Source: Prostheceraeus crozeri (lineage: Eukaryota; Platyhelminthes; Polycladida; Euryleptidae). From it: a stretch of DNA of 64,000 nt. The position numbers and the translations under genes are program-made. Positions 1 to 12,172 of the stretch are shown piece by piece. Location of the stretch: positions 62,001 to 126,000 of the forward strand of contig CAJQUW010001701.1 in NCBI GenBank assembly GCA_907163375.1, written 5' to 3'. Each line of letters begins with the position of its first letter. Position 1 is the first letter of the stretch. The notes under the pieces are model-generated. The model was not told where the DNA came from, searched no databases, and saw only the letters and a program-made list of their open reading frames with translations.

Positions 1-62
1 GAAAGTTTGTGGAGAATGTTCAGTGTATAGTGCATCACTTTTCAAGCTCATCTGCATTCAGC

Positions 63-1637
63 ATGGCTAGCCGCAAGATCTTAACTGCTAAACGTCGTGC
101 TCTCACGTTGGACCGGAAAGCTGAAGTCTTGCAACTCTCATCGACTCTATCTGCGAAGAAGATCAGCGAGCAATTCGGCGTTGGAAAGACTCAAATTCAG
201 TCCATCATCAAGCGCAAGGCTGAGGTTCTAGAGGAAATTGAGAAAGGATCGAACAGGGAGGCGAAGCGACTGAAGTTTGGGCATTCTCATCACGACGAGC
301 TTGAGAATGCTGTCTTCGAATGGTTCACGCGGAAGCGGGCAATGAATATGGCCATCAATGGACCCATTATTCAAGCTGAAGCTCTTCGCGTCGCTAAGGA
401 ACTCAACATATCGTCGTTCTCAGCATCACAGGGTTGGCTATCCAACTTCAAGAAACGACACAACATTTGCGCCGTCAAACTCTCCGGAGAGAGAGCTTCC
501 GTTGATCCCGTTGTTGTAGAAGACTACAAAAAGAGGCTACCTCTTCTCCTGCATGGATATGACATGAAGGACATCTTCAATTGTGATGAAACGGGGATCC
601 TGTTTCGAGCGATGCCTGACAGGTCACTTCATGTGCGTGGGGACGACGCTGCCGGTGGAAAGAAGAGCAAAGAACGGCTTACTCTTCTCCTGTGCGTCAA
701 TGCTGTTGGAGACTTCGAAAAGCCACTCGTGATAGGAAAAGCCGCAAGACCGCGATGTTTCAAGGGATGCAACATGCAGAAACTCCCTGTGACCTGGACG
801 CATAACAAGAAAGCTTGGATGACGAGCAGAATCTTCCAAGATTGGCTGAACTCACTCAACAGCAAGATGGCGAGGCAAGGACGTAAGATCTTGCTGCTCC
901 TTGATAACGCTCCATCTCATCCTCACGATGTCAGCTATACCAATGTGAAACTCCTATTCATGCCGTCGAACACCACGTCCGTGCTCCAGCCTCTCGATCA
1001 AGGAATCATTGCAACTGTAAAGCGACAATATCAACAGAGACTATTGAATTTCGTCATCTTGAAGGCCGAATCCATGGATGGCGATGTCAACAGCGTTCAC
1101 AAAAGTATCGACGTCCATCTATCCATCACTTGGATGAGTGAAGCCATTTCTGCATGCAGACCTGAAACCGTCTCCAAATGTTTCAGGCGGACTGGCGTTT
1201 CAGAAGACACAGTTGGAAATGAAGCTACGGTCGGAGAGGAGAGCGCCGGTGAAGGATCTGAGGATGAGGATGACATACCACTGGCACAGCTGTTCGAAAA
1301 AGCTGTCAATGGATTGAAACTCAAGGATCCCATAACATTCAACGAATTCATTAGCTCAGAGGGTCAAACTGAATCCTTCGAGGACAATCCATATACAGCA
1401 CCAACCATACAAGAAGACAATGAGGAATCTGAAGATGACGACAGCGACTTCCCAACTGCCCTTCAGCCTTTCCACATAAATGAAATGCTCGATACACTAC
1501 GTCGCCATTTCAATGCAACGGGAATGGAGAAATCATCTGCAGCAGTGATGGCATTGTGGAATTCTTACGAAAAGGAGTCTACAGCAAGACGTCGACAATC
1601 AACCATCGACAATTATTTCAAGAGAGACAGTCAGTAA
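63..1637 (+). CDS. Tigger-like transposase (CENP-B HTH, DDE)
   Basis: A 524-codon open frame starts at the ATG at 63; the frame extends upstream but has no earlier ATG. The N-terminus (about residues 10-130) has the paired CENPB/Psq-type helix-turn-helix region used by pogo transposases to bind the terminal repeats. The DDE_1 catalytic core follows: FNCDETG supplies the first Asp, LLLLDNAPSH the second, and NTTSVLQPLDQG the third. After an acidic stretch the protein ends in a basic tail. There is no stop or frameshift, unlike nearly every other transposon gene here, so it may be a recent copy or even functional. It catalyses DNA cleavage and reinsertion at TA sites in the nucleus. Host domestication cannot be excluded, but the flanking terminal repeat argues for a plain transposon. 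Confidence 0.93.
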   Translation: MASRKILTAKRRALTLDRKAEVLQLSSTLSAKKISEQFGVGKTQIQSIIKRKAEVLEEIEKGSNREAKRLKFGHSHHDELENAVFEWFTRKRAMNMAINGPIIQAEALRVAKELNISSFSASQGWLSNFKKRHNICAVKLSGERASVDPVVVEDYKKRLPLLLHGYDMKDIFNCDETGILFRAMPDRSLHVRGDDAAGGKKSKERLTLLLCVNAVGDFEKPLVIGKAARPRCFKGCNMQKLPVTWTHNKKAWMTSRIFQDWLNSLNSKMARQGRKILLLLDNAPSHPHDVSYTNVKLLFMPSNTTSVLQPLDQGIIATVKRQYQQRLLNFVILKAESMDGDVNSVHKSIDVHLSITWMSEAISACRPETVSKCFRRTGVSEDTVGNEATVGEESAGEGSEDEDDIPLAQLFEKAVNGLKLKDPITFNEFISSEGQTESFEDNPYTAPTIQEDNEESEDDDSDFPTALQPFHINEMLDTLRRHFNATGMEKSSAAVMALWNSYEKESTARRRQSTIDNYFKRDSQ

Positions 1638-1887
1638 CTGAGGTGGTGTTTGAAGTATCGGTAAGCTGTTAGGTCTGTCGCTTTAACTTAAACGCGGTAG
1701 GCCTATATAGGGCCTACATGTAGTTTTGGCAATGAAAAATAATACATCTATTGTAGAATAAGAGTTGATATTTTCCAATGTAGAATGTTCCATGCTAGTT
1801 GGGAAAGTAATGGGATGTTCAAAACTAATTCAAAACTGCTCAAAACTAATCATTTGATGCAATACTACTCATTAAAAAGCCTTAATC

Positions 1888-1971
1888 GCACTCTCTTGGT
1901 ATAGCGACCGTCGCGCCAATGCGACCGTTTCCAGCGGAACCGAGCGCGGTCGCTATATCGAGAGTTGACTG
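1888..1971. repeat. Tigger 3' terminal repeat with inner inverted copy
   Basis: The outer end CGGTCGCTATATCGAGAGT faces a related inward copy beginning near 1890 (ACTCTCTTGGTATAGCGACC). The last about 80 bp can therefore fold into an imperfect hairpin. Internal copies of the terminal repeat are common in Tigger elements and may act as extra transposase-binding sites. Confidence 0.75.
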
Positions 1972-1973
1972 TA

Positions 1974-4092
1974 CATGCACTTTCTAGTGCTTTCATTGTT
2001 TTGGTTTTCACTTTAACACAGTCAGACTCAAAGTATTTCATTGCTGCTGCAAGTCCTGAGGAGTGAGGCGCTAAACGTTTCGTGAGAGAGGCACTATTGG
2101 CCTCAATCCCAGCAGAAACTCAATTTAACGGTGTAAATGTGACTAAAATAAATTATTGCTTACAGTATCTATGAGGAATACAAATGAACTGAAAAATACT
2201 CTAAAACACATGAACACATCATATACGCATAACAACAACTTCATTGATCATCACACTAACAAGCAGCATAAAAGACAGACTAAAACAGTAAGGAAAAGCG
2301 CGTCTTCATTGCAATCAACTGTAGTGGGTGCTCGAATCTAATGGAAACAAGGTGTCAACAAAGCCGTGCGAATATCTCAAGGATATGAAAAATAAGGGAG
2401 TGAGTAGGGAATCTGTTTTTCAAGGACGAAGCATTGGATAACAATAAACGTCAAAATGATTAATTAATTGATGATTAGCAAGAGTAAACAATCTGGTTAT
2501 TGGGATGGCACAATCAAGCAGTAGGCGAGAATGAAGTAAGTGTCTGCTGAATGACAAGTTCGTTTATCAACTGTTCTGACAATGTTCCTGTGTTTAAAGT
2601 AAGGATAAAATCTACATGATACAGGGAGACTGTCTTAGATTGAAAAGTCAAACTATCTGCGTGAGTCACCCGCCAGCCCTGAGGCGGGTCAGCATCACTC
2701 GCGGGCTATTATCCATGGCCATAATTCAGCCTGAAAAATGTGCTGTATTATTCTAGGATTATAGGAAGACAATAATCTACCTGATACGCAATATTCCATG
2801 GTCAACGTGTAAACGCACGTATCCATTTTGTTTCTACCTGAGTTACAGTTCCTCCGACTTTGCCACTCATGTCACTTCGTGTATCATTTCATGCAAATCA
2901 AGACATGCAATGTGATTTCAACTTGCGAATGTGATCTCAATTTATGATCCAATTTGCTCATAAATCAATTATTCACACATGAATTTGCAAGAGTGAATGT
3001 AATACATAAGATTCAAACTTTTCAAACATTATATCATTGGCCTCCTGTAAATTGTTCCATGTTATACTGATGTCTTACGACAAGTTTCTATGAAAATATG
3101 TTGCTGTGATACATCGAGTTAAGGCAAAAAATTGAACAGCTCGGAATTATTGAAAAGTGGAAGCTACAGATTGGATTTTTTGTCATCTGGAAGAATTTGT
3201 TCAGACCTGAATTATGGGAAACGTACTTTCATCTAAGTAGGCAAACATGAATGGCAATGGAACTAACTCATCAAGGTCAAAAACAATTTACAACTTTTGA
3301 AATAGGCTCCATTTGACTGCAAGATCTTCGTAGAAATGATTATCTTCAAATCTATCGACACTCAAGCTTAGAATTACATCTTGATATTTCGTAATTCAGT
3401 TATGAAACACGCATACGTCTGCATGAAAAATCCTATTACGTGCATGTAAAAATAAAATTTGAAGTAAAACCAATTTACAATTTAATTGTTATATAACATG
3501 GGAATTCATTATTGTAGACTAGAAACTTATCGATCTAATTCTGAACAGCATTTTGCTTGTAAGTATTGCAGCTAAGATAGACCTGTGCAGACCTACATGT
3601 GCATTTAATTATGTACTTTAATAGCTATAAATCATGCTATGCTCGATATATAAAGAAACCCGTCTATGAGGAAATGTAGCATGCTAGCTATGCAAAATCA
3701 ATGTAAGTTAATGAGCTTAGAACAATATATCCATGTCCATTGAACAAGATCTTCAAGTAGAAAATTTGAACGATTATCTTAGCGCGCAATTTTTTTCTCT
3801 AACTTGCAACATAGCAATGTCTACAGTAAGCTTGATTGATTAGTAACTTGATAAAAAAAGCTAAGCGTGCCGAATAGAATACGTTGCTACTTGGCTAAGA
3901 TGCATTAAGCATTGGTTCGAGATTAATACGCCATTTTGCACAGACACATGACATTTGTAGAAGAATTAAGAAACATAAGACGCCAATCAGCTTGTTAGGA
4001 AATTCGTATAGACAGAAGTATCTGTGAAAAATGTCGCAAATCAATTTTCATAAGCTCGCTTCATCATTATACCTTTCCTGACTAAAACTCAC
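1974..4092. other. Non-coding stretch
   Basis: I see no supported gene. There is one GC-rich imperfect hairpin at about 2662-2705 (CCCGCC...GGCGGG) in otherwise AT-rich DNA. The stretch probably lies in the intron or 3' part of the minus-strand TMEM145-like gene. I looked for its next exon (expected after the SNC motif) here and did not find it. Confidence 0.5.
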
Positions 4093-4275
4093 TTTAATTG
4101 AGGCACAATTTGAAAATACTAAATACCACCAGCGTTCGCGTGAAGTACTGAATGGAATACGTTCAGACAAGCAATGAAGTGTTTTATTGAATTGCTTGCA
4201 GTTGGAATATCCCGGTGCCAAGGAAAAGATCTGAGAATACTCCGCCCGTAATTTCGCCTGACGTTGCGCGCAAGT
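4093..4275 (-). CDS. TMEM145/GPR180-like exon, version b
   Basis: This is an internal exon of 61 codons with an acceptor (ATATACAAG) at 4276 and a good donor (AAA|GTGAGT) at 4092; both introns are phase 0. The peptide starts TCAQRQAKLRAEYSQ and ends STSRERWWYLVFSNCASIK. The Cys spacing and the block R-x-R-W-W-Y-x-x-x-S-N-C match the lumenal region just before the first transmembrane helix of GPR180/TMEM145 proteins, which are GOLD-domain seven-helix membrane proteins. It is clearly homologous to the exon at 5250-5453 but diverged. Either the two are alternative exons of one gene or this is an exon of a tandem paralogue. No other exon of a second gene was seen between them. Confidence 0.62.
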
Positions 4276-5249
4276 CTTGTATATGAAGAAAAAGCAAATT
4301 TCAAAGATAAAAAGGTTCAGAACTTACACATGGTTGTCTCTTTAATATCAGATCAGGGAATGTACAGCAAAAATGACCAGAGGAAAATGCAATAGTGATA
4401 ATACCAACTGTATTAGGTTATTAGTGATGCATACAGTGCAATAGAAACTACCACGAGTTTGCAAAATGACTTTATACGTGAAACCTTGTTTTCCATTCTG
4501 AATAACACCAAGTGGTAAAAGATGTGGCCGACTATATGACAAAATGTTAAATACACTCAAATAAAGAAAATCGATTTTACAAAGTTACATCATCAGTTCA
4601 AGCTTAAATAAAGATTACGGAATTAAATAATATAGTTACTTAGATACAATAATATAATATGCTAGCAATATACATGTATTTCTGTGGCGTTAATTTTTAT
4701 TTAAAGTGTTAAAATGATCTTTATTTAATCTTGAAGTGGCGACAAAGAGTTCTGACATATTTTTTCTTGATTTATGTTCATGCTTGCTGCTAGACATTTT
4801 GCATTTTGTCAAGTATTATTTTGACATCAGCAAATGTTCATCTTGATTCAATCAGCATTTATTGTAAATTTATGATATTTAGTATATTAAGCAAGAAAGT
4901 TAATCTAATACAGTTGGTTTTTATCACCGTCACAATGCTTTGTAGATCTGATACTAAATTCCTTGGAGTGTAATGCGGCAATATTTCTTATCATGGATCC
5001 GCTGAGCAGTTTGTGCAATGACGAATATTTATACTACTTTTGATCGGTACGAATGAATGCAAATCAGTAGTATGTAATAAAAATTTAATTTTAGAATCAG
5101 AATTTGTGAAGAAAACAAACGTAGACTACCACTTGTGATGACGTCAAAACGGTGAGATCATTTGCAACAAACAAACGACCACAAACAAAAAATATGTATT
5201 ACAGAAGTGTATCAAACGTCACACAAGGATGCGAAAATAGTTTACTAAC

Positions 5250-5453
5250 TCTTATTGCCAAGCAATTTGCGATGCACAGGAACCACCATCGGTCACGGGA
5301 GGTTTGAAATCTGTGTGTAGCAGCACATCTGATGGTGCCATTTTTATGCAACCCATCTCCGATATATCGACAACCACTTCGACTATCCACTGGGTTCATG
5401 AAAATTATTTGATGCTTTTGTGGATCCAGCTTCGCTTCTCGTTGTTGACAAGT
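5250..5453 (-). CDS. TMEM145/GPR180-like exon, version a
   Basis: This is an internal exon of 68 codons with an acceptor (ACTTTCAAACAG) at 5454 and donor AGA|GTTAGT at 5249, both phase 0. The peptide begins TCQQREAKLDPQKHQ, has an internal Cys pair, and ends TSRDRWWFLCIANCLAIR. The RDRWWF...NC block is the signature that precedes the transmembrane domain in GPR180/TMEM145 proteins. The upstream partner exon lies at 12986-13060 and joins in frame. The downstream exon (expected to contain a Leu-Thr-Asn-Gly motif and FSADE) was not found and may lie left of the window. The protein would sit in the secretory pathway or plasma membrane; its function is inferred only from family membership. Confidence 0.68.
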
Positions 5454-7154
5454 CTGTTTGAAAGTAAATATACTAGGCAAGATGAAATGCACCAGTTCCA
5501 CTTCTATAGAAAAGCAACTTTTTATATGCCTAGATTATTCTATTCATTATGATTGTGAGGCTGAAATCCATTCAAACAATCATCACGAGAAAAAACAGCT
5601 AGAAGGCGCATTTTGTATTAGCTGCATTAAAACTGAAAGATGGAATTTCCGAAAATTCACTAAATTAAAATATTTATCAAATCCCAACAGATGAACATCC
5701 ACGAGGCATATTTACGCAAATTAATGATATTTATCATTAAAGGTCATAATTATCACACATCACATCATAAAATAATGCTACTGGATAACCCGTTAGTGGT
5801 CCCCCATTGCCAGAAAACGAGATTTGAAGCAAAAGCAGGAAGCATGAAATCTCTAAAGAAATTGGCTTTAAGGTAATAGTTATAGAATGATTAGCTTCAA
5901 TATTGATATTGATTTCTTTATCATAAAGAATTCTTACTTTTTTACACAGCATCGTTTAACCTTTCAAAGGTTGATGCTTCGCCTAGGATCCATTTCTTGC
6001 GCAATATCATTGCGGAAGAAAGGGCTCCTAGGCCAAGCATTAACTTTTGAACTGTACCTCCACGATAGCTAGCAAATATTTGCAAAACATGTTTAGCCAT
6101 TCATTATCAAAAACGATATAAACACACTGCTTTCTGAAAGCGAACGAGTAACTTTGCCATCAGTTATTTGACTTGACGACTTTTTTTATGGAGCTCCACT
6201 TATGGGTCATCCAAGAGGTGCATGAGCTGATTTCTCTTCACACAGCGCTTTTTACTGCTGCAAAGGCCTTGTCATTTACTCGCACGCTGCGAAATCTGTA
6301 TTGTTAGTCTTTGTCTTGCACAACAATCGAAGCGTTGTAGGTCAAAGTCAAGTGTGTCAAACAATACATCTTCTATAACGTTCTGCATCAGCAATGATTT
6401 TGATTGATTCAGGTAATTGAATATAATAGCGTCATCTGAAGGGAAAAATTCTCATTGTTTTGAGTCAATCAGCCAGTAGGGACCGCTGCACTACACTATT
6501 GTTGTTCCAACTATACTGCTTTGACCTACACACAAATTTATACACTATCTCTCATAAAAATTTCATTTAGATACTCATGTCTATGAAATATGCAAAGCAC
6601 ATTGTATAGTAGCAGTCAAAAACAAGCAGGAAGGACAGCTAATAGCTCCAATAATAATTTAATTAGCATAGAATTTGTGAAATGGCATACATATACACAT
6701 AACAGCACGTACATGTACATGTATATTGCATAGCAAATAGCGTCCAATCGAAGCAGGTAGGAGGAGAATAATAATCATTTTTAATCGCTCATGAAAACAC
6801 GACAAGTTGCTGCGGTCACATATTCATAGAAAATAAATATTATATAGATAGCATGGGAATACATCACTTATCAAAGGGAAACTTAAACCATCAAAAAGCG
6901 TTTCAGAAGGAAATTTAAAATAATCAAGGGATGCATTATCACAGGAGTCAGTATACATAGACACCAACTAAATATACTCGAAATGCATACGACAAATTTC
7001 ATTTCACATGTTGTTTATCTTAGCGGCATCATAATTGCAAAAATATACAGAATCAATGCGGGCAACAAAAAATTCAATAAATTCGTATTTCTCTCACTTT
7101 CTCTCATGGCTGCTGGAAAACCAAAACAGACAAGTTTGATTTGGTGCCAATGAT
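5454..7154. other. Non-coding stretch within a probable intron
   Basis: Nothing recognisable beyond short spurious reading frames. It lies inside the putative intron between 12986 and 5453 on the minus strand. Confidence 0.5.
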
Positions 7155-8515
7155 GTGAACCTGGCAATTTTGGCAAGAGTCTTAATCAAGAACTATGCAC
7201 AGAGACAGCTTTACTTGTTCAAGTTTCAAAAACCGAAGGTTTCAAAACTGACCGCTTACGACCTTCGGCCTATAAGTCTTTTGCCGGTTCCCAGCAAGGT
7301 ATTTGAGAGATTGCTAGCAAGACAACTCAAAGAAAGATTCACTATCTCTGCTGGTTCAAATCAACACGGTGGAACTCATGGATTGTCGACAACAACGGCA
7401 TCTATTGTAATCCATGATCAAGTAACGAAAATGTTAGACGACAATGATGTAGCAGCAGTTCAAATAATGGCCATGACTTGAAGGAAGCCTTCGATAGTCT
7501 TGATCACTTTGTGATTGTAGATTGTCTTATTGAATGTGACTTTCCCCCATATTTTGTAAATTTGATGTCGTCGTACATTTTTGATCGTACCCAGAGTGTT
7601 CGCGCTGATTCCTCAATTAGCAACATTGTCCATGTAACTTCTGATAAATGTCAAGGGTCTGTTTTTGGTCAGTTATTGTTTAACGCAGTTTGTGGTGGAC
7701 TGCAGTCAATAAATTCACACTATGCTAATGTCAAATATATTGACGATATAACCATTTGTATCCCCTTTACAAAGGCAGCAAAAATGAACATGTGCTATTT
7801 GAGCATCAGAATATTTTAAAATGGGTGGACGAAGTTAAATTGTCCATCAATCATTGAAATCGAAATGTCTTTTTGTAAGGAAAATTTCTGTTTGCGAGCC
7901 TATTCCGTTGCCAGGTATCGACTTTGTTGATAGTTATACGATTTTGGGTGTAACGTGGGCGAATCGTTTGTCGTGGAAAGCCCACTTTGATAAAATCACA
8001 AGAATTTTTGTTCAAAGAACGCATTTCCTTCGAGTTCTAGAATCTTTTCTGTCTAAGGCAGAGGTATCTATTGTGTACAAAGGTCTGCTTGGACCATTAC
8101 TCGAGTATTGTGCACCTCTGTTCGTCTGTCTGCCTGCCAATCTGAGTGACAATATTATGAAACTTCAGAGCACATCGTATCACATATGGAAAAGACTGTA
8201 ATTAAATGTGTTTTGAACCCTTAGATGTAAGACGAGCGAGCATCTCTTTGTCTCTTTTCAAGAAGTTCGAGGACACTAATCACTGTCTCAATCGGTTTTT
8301 GCCATCTCTTAGTGGCCGCTCCGAACGCTTATTTATCCCACCATTCATAACAACTCGACGAAAGACTTCATTTTTTGTGTACATGTCATTGTTGAAGAAC
8401 GACCTCCATGAATTCTCTTGACTTTGTATACAACTTCCTTCATTTTGTGACTTACACATGTAACTTTTTGGTTTTCATTTGATCAAATAAACACTTATGA
8501 ATGAATGAATTGTTT
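7155..8515 (+). pseudogene. CR1/L2-like LINE reverse transcriptase, dead 3' fragment
   Basis: Four successive frames encode pieces of a non-LTR reverse transcriptase. The first (7155-7481) has LRPISLLPVPSKVFERLL. The second (7478-7819) has the motif-A remnant FDSLDH and motif C as YIDD. The third (7854-8201) and fourth (8206-8421) hold the thumb and C-terminal region (LGVTWANRLSWKAHFDKI). The frames are broken by frameshifts and stops, and the endonuclease domain is missing, consistent with 5' truncation. The copy ends in a short TGAA-type simple repeat near 8494-8512, a tail style seen in L2/CR1-group LINEs. It cannot be active. Confidence 0.85.
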
Positions 8516-9810
8516 TCTTGAGTCTTTCTTCTTATTTCTTGGCAGTATGGGAAAGATAAAACAACATGTTTTTCAGCCGTTACTGTCTTTTTGAAGTGTA
8601 AACATATATCTGACATTTTTGTATGAACGATTCGCATTTTTCCAGAATTATATGCACATACTATCAAAGTTCCTTTAATAGCTTACGATTAAGGCTTATG
8701 CCAAAATATCGAAACTTCGATATAGCTTTGTTGTTGTTCGTCATAATATTTTATTTATGATATAAAAACTACCATTTTTTATTTATTTTAGATATTTTTT
8801 GTTTGAAAACTGGACGTTTTTGATTTAGCATCAAAAGAATATGATTTTGTGATATATTTCAAACACTTTTGCATCAGAGCATAAACGTGATACATTTAGC
8901 ATTGCATTTAAAGAAATTAGATAACGAAAACTTTAAGTAAATCTGCAGCCGTTCTATGAAGCAAATTTGACAATAAATCCAAAATGCCTCCTAATTTCTC
9001 TTACGAATGAAATGCTGCACTTTTATTCGTAAAATGATTCCATGCGATTTAGGAAACTTTTCATGACATCATGAAGTGCATATTTCTGATGAAGTTTGCT
9101 CTGAATTTGATACAAACAACCGATATCTGCTTCATCAAGACTTGTAATGAAATCACGAAAATAACGTACATGAAGTTGTAGGGAGTGAACACTGATACAA
9201 TATAATGCACTGAACTATTCGCTAGGAGGGAAGATGGGGCACAAGCTACATCTCAAACGATTACCGAGTTCCGTTACGCTTATCTATTGTTTATCTAGTC
9301 ATCCCATTCATTTGGTGAAAAAAAGGAACGAGTTTTTTACTTCAACATGCTGAGCATATTTTAGGATTGAGGCAATCTAGAATTTTCATATTCGGCAAAG
9401 CTTAATATTTTCCAAATACAACCCCATCAGTAAATTTACTCTGTTGAGTGTGACACGCTTCTTCATGACCGTCACATAAAGGAGCATGTTTCTTTCGGTC
9501 GAACGCCGAACGGTTCTTCAGATAACTGTAAAAAATCCCTCAATTTCCCACCGATTAAACAAACCACTCAATGACTTCATGAATGTGTTTAACATAAAAA
9601 TGATGCACTTTGGAAGCCATTATACATTATGCAAAATGTATGGTCCTAGGGTGTGAATGCTACCTGATAAAATGATGAAACGTCATTCATTCAATTGATT
9701 GAACAGCATCGGATCTGAGCAGTTTGCTACTCTATTTCATAGAAGGTTCGAATGATTCCTGTTTCTTTTCACGCAAAGAGTCAAGCATGCAGAGCAGAAA
9801 ACACTTGTTT
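8516..9810. other. Non-coding stretch
   Basis: No gene seen. Minus-strand frames here are short and lack any motif. A small perfect hairpin, ATATCGAAACTTCGATAT, occurs near 8705. Confidence 0.5.
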
Positions 9811-10001
9811 CAGTGAAGTCAACTAAAGTCGAAGATCGTTAATTGGGCCACGGATAATTAGGACTTCGGTTTATTAAGATCATACGATCGTGGCATTTTT
9901 TTGCATATTTGGCATTTTTAAGTTGTTGCTTAATTAAGACTTCCGACAAGTAAGGCATTAAAGGTCTGGCATTTATGTTCTTAATTACCGAGCTTTGACT
10001 G
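9811..10001. repeat. Possible pogo-like MITE
   Basis: The right end reads on the minus strand as CAGTCAAAGCTCGGTAATTA, preceded by TA, the style of pogo/Tigger termini. About 190 bp to the left is a diverged inverted counterpart (AACTAAAGTCGAAGATCGTTA). The interior repeats TTAATTA-type blocks. It would be a short non-autonomous element; the left border is uncertain. Confidence 0.4.
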
Positions 10002-10088
10002 TATGCTTAAGCATTTGTACATCGGTCAGGTTGTCCGTTTCAAGGCCGGTTGAGACTTAACGTCAATATCTCTGCATCATAATTTAAG

Positions 10089-10262
10089 TGGCTTTGGAAG
10101 CAACAATGCAAATATTGTCACAATCACCAGCAGAAAATGAGGAATGTTTACTTGACGACTTCACAAAATGCAAGCATGGTGCACCTTTGCTTAAATATGC
10201 GACTGACGGGTCGGTCTCTGCTGGAGTTATTATGACTACTGCAGGGAATTATCAATGTTCAG
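10089..10262 (+). CDS. Candidate exon of an unknown gene
   Basis: A frame of about 58 codons has an acceptor-like AG at 10087-10088 and a good donor, CAG|GTAGAA, at 10262/10263. Both borders are phase 1, the pattern of exons coding for extracellular modules. The peptide has three Cys residues (ENEECLLDDFTKCKHG and NYQCSG) and a mixed composition unlike random AT-rich sequence. I recognise no family and found no partner exon with matching phase. It lies on the opposite strand inside the putative TMEM145-like intron. It may be spurious. Confidence 0.25.
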
Positions 10263-11287
10263 GTAGAAATATGAAAAATCAATATATCAGTCCAGGTTTT
10301 GATGACTGACGCAAAGGATTTGCAAATAGACGGACTTAAGAGTCCAAAAATATAATACATACTAGAAACTGACATATTTTGACAACTTAATAGACCTATT
10401 TTGGAATATAAGGAACCGATAAAGGTACATAAAACGAATGACTTGTTAACCTGCTTCCCGAATCTTAGTCATCAATTCTGAAAAAATGCAACTTTTTGAA
10501 AATCACCAAATGATCGTCATTTATGATCTTGATAAGAACGCATCGGATAAAAGCAAAACACAACAAATGCTAACAGACTGTAGATGCGTAAGTTTTTTAC
10601 ACAATGATTTGCAAAAATTGAAGTCATGTCATCGAAATTAATGCTTCTCTTCCAGTTCGCTTCATTTGCCGAGACAGAGAAAACTGAAACAAGTACATTT
10701 TTCATCTCTTCAGACGCGGTGCCCTAAGTGATGACCTAGAACTTAATCCGGTCCTGAATATACGTAAAGAGGATTTAGATTACTTCAAAAGTTCGTGGCA
10801 TAATCAACCGTCAAAGTCTTCAGTAGTAAATTCAAACAGATGAATAAATGACGTATTTTCGGAGATGTCGCATGGTGAAGGATGGATGCATGCGAACCGC
10901 AAAGCAAGCTTTACTAACGGACAAGGTTTGTAAGGTTCAAAAGTTAATCAATTTTTAAACCTTCAATTATTGCGAATTAGTCAGACTAATTAATGAGCAA
11001 AGCTGTCCAATTAGAAATTGCACATTAGATGGAGAATTATTGCAATTAATTGGCAGAGACGATTGCCCACTTTTTCATCATTGGCTTGCATTTTTTCAGT
11101 AAGTGACTTCCATCAACGAACAGTCTAGTGAAGCTACAACTCCAAGGCTTACGTTGGCACCTTCATTACGTGCAGTTAATTTTATGACCAAAAAATCGGA
11201 GCCAGGTGGATGGAGTTGTTCAAATATGAGCAGATAACTTTGAAGAGAGGCGCCACCTGTCAGTTAATACTTGGCTAATTTCTAACT

Positions 11288-12172
11288 CAGGGTTGTCCTA
11301 ACTTTATACGGTCACGGGCCGCATTCGGTAAAAAAATAAGACTGCACTTCACATTATTCAACTTTTTCACTATCTACCCCTATCAAACGTGCCTTAAAAC
11401 AAGTAAATGTTAAATTGTCTTGATATTCATCATGAAAGCATTTGACGAAAGCTTGAAAATATTTGGTATGAGAATTTTCCCAAATTCATTCATAGAAGAA
11501 TGTCTTATAAAAACGACACAGGGTACTTACAAGTTAATGCAGTTACTTACAGTAAGTTGCTGTTAGTTACTTAGTTGTAAGTTACTGTACTTTTGAGATC
11601 AGCTTCTTCGCGTCAACTGAGGTTAGGGCTAAGCGAAGACAAGTCTCAAGTTTGATTCAGAAGATTTCTCGCTCTGGATTTGATTGATTTTATTGTGGAA
11701 AATGCTTGTCTTACAAAGACAAGGACTTCCGAAAATTGAGAGAAAGCGTGATCCAAAGCGGCGAAAATTAGGGTACTGATCTTCAGGAAAAAATGCCAAA
11801 ATTGATTGATTGGCAGAGTAGCTTTGGATACGAAAAAATGATCTTTTTGCAGGTCACATAATTCAAGTTGTGAAGCTTCATTTGCGTCTGATGTAGTTGC
11901 CGTCAGTGAAGCATTGAATACATTGAAGTTTTTCTCAATGTACTGAAAATTTTGGAATCCCTTGCCGAAGTCTTAAATCAGAGTACCAAGGGTTTCAACA
12001 ACTGCTTATGCTATCGTCAATATGAAATCTAAATCTGCAATTTAAACTTGAAATATAGAAAAAAAACAAAATCAATTTTCAATATAACTCTACAGATGTA
12101 GAAACGGTTTCTGAAATTTTCAAGAAGAGGTCGCTTTGGCCGCATTGGATGAGGTCGCTTTGGACAACTCAG
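11288..12172. mobile_element. Non-autonomous hAT element
   Basis: The left end is CAGGGTTGTCCTAACTTT and the right end, read outward-in on the minus strand, is CTGAGTTGTCCAAAGCG: imperfect hAT-type terminal repeats of the CAGGGTTGTCC kind. The flanks carry an 8-bp target duplication with one mismatch (TTCTAACT at 11280-11287, GTCTAACT at 12173-12180). The 885-bp interior has no transposase frame. It includes a locally repetitive stretch of TTACTTACAGTAAGTT-like sequence near 11525-11590. Confidence 0.7.

Larger units (their letters stand above)
1..1971 (+). mobile_element. Tigger/pogo DNA transposon, 3' part (5' end outside window)
   Basis: The element carries an open transposase frame and ends in a Tigger-type terminal inverted repeat. 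Read on the minus strand, the end begins CAGTCAACTCTCGATATAGC and is followed outward by TA at 1972-1973, the expected target dinucleotide. The 5' terminal repeat lies before base 1, so completeness cannot be judged. It belongs to the cut-and-paste Tc1/mariner-pogo superfamily. Confidence 0.88.

Noticed and set aside
4328-4407. Possible minus-strand exon (GIITIAFSSGHFCC...) just upstream of TMEM145-like exon b, with donor GTAAGT
   Set aside because: The exon at 12986-13060 already supplies the expected preceding segment and phase; this peptide does not match the family and would need a 52-bp intron.
5304-5694. Plus-strand frames opposite the TMEM145-like exon
   Set aside because: They are antisense shadows of a minus-strand exon with clear splice signals and family match.
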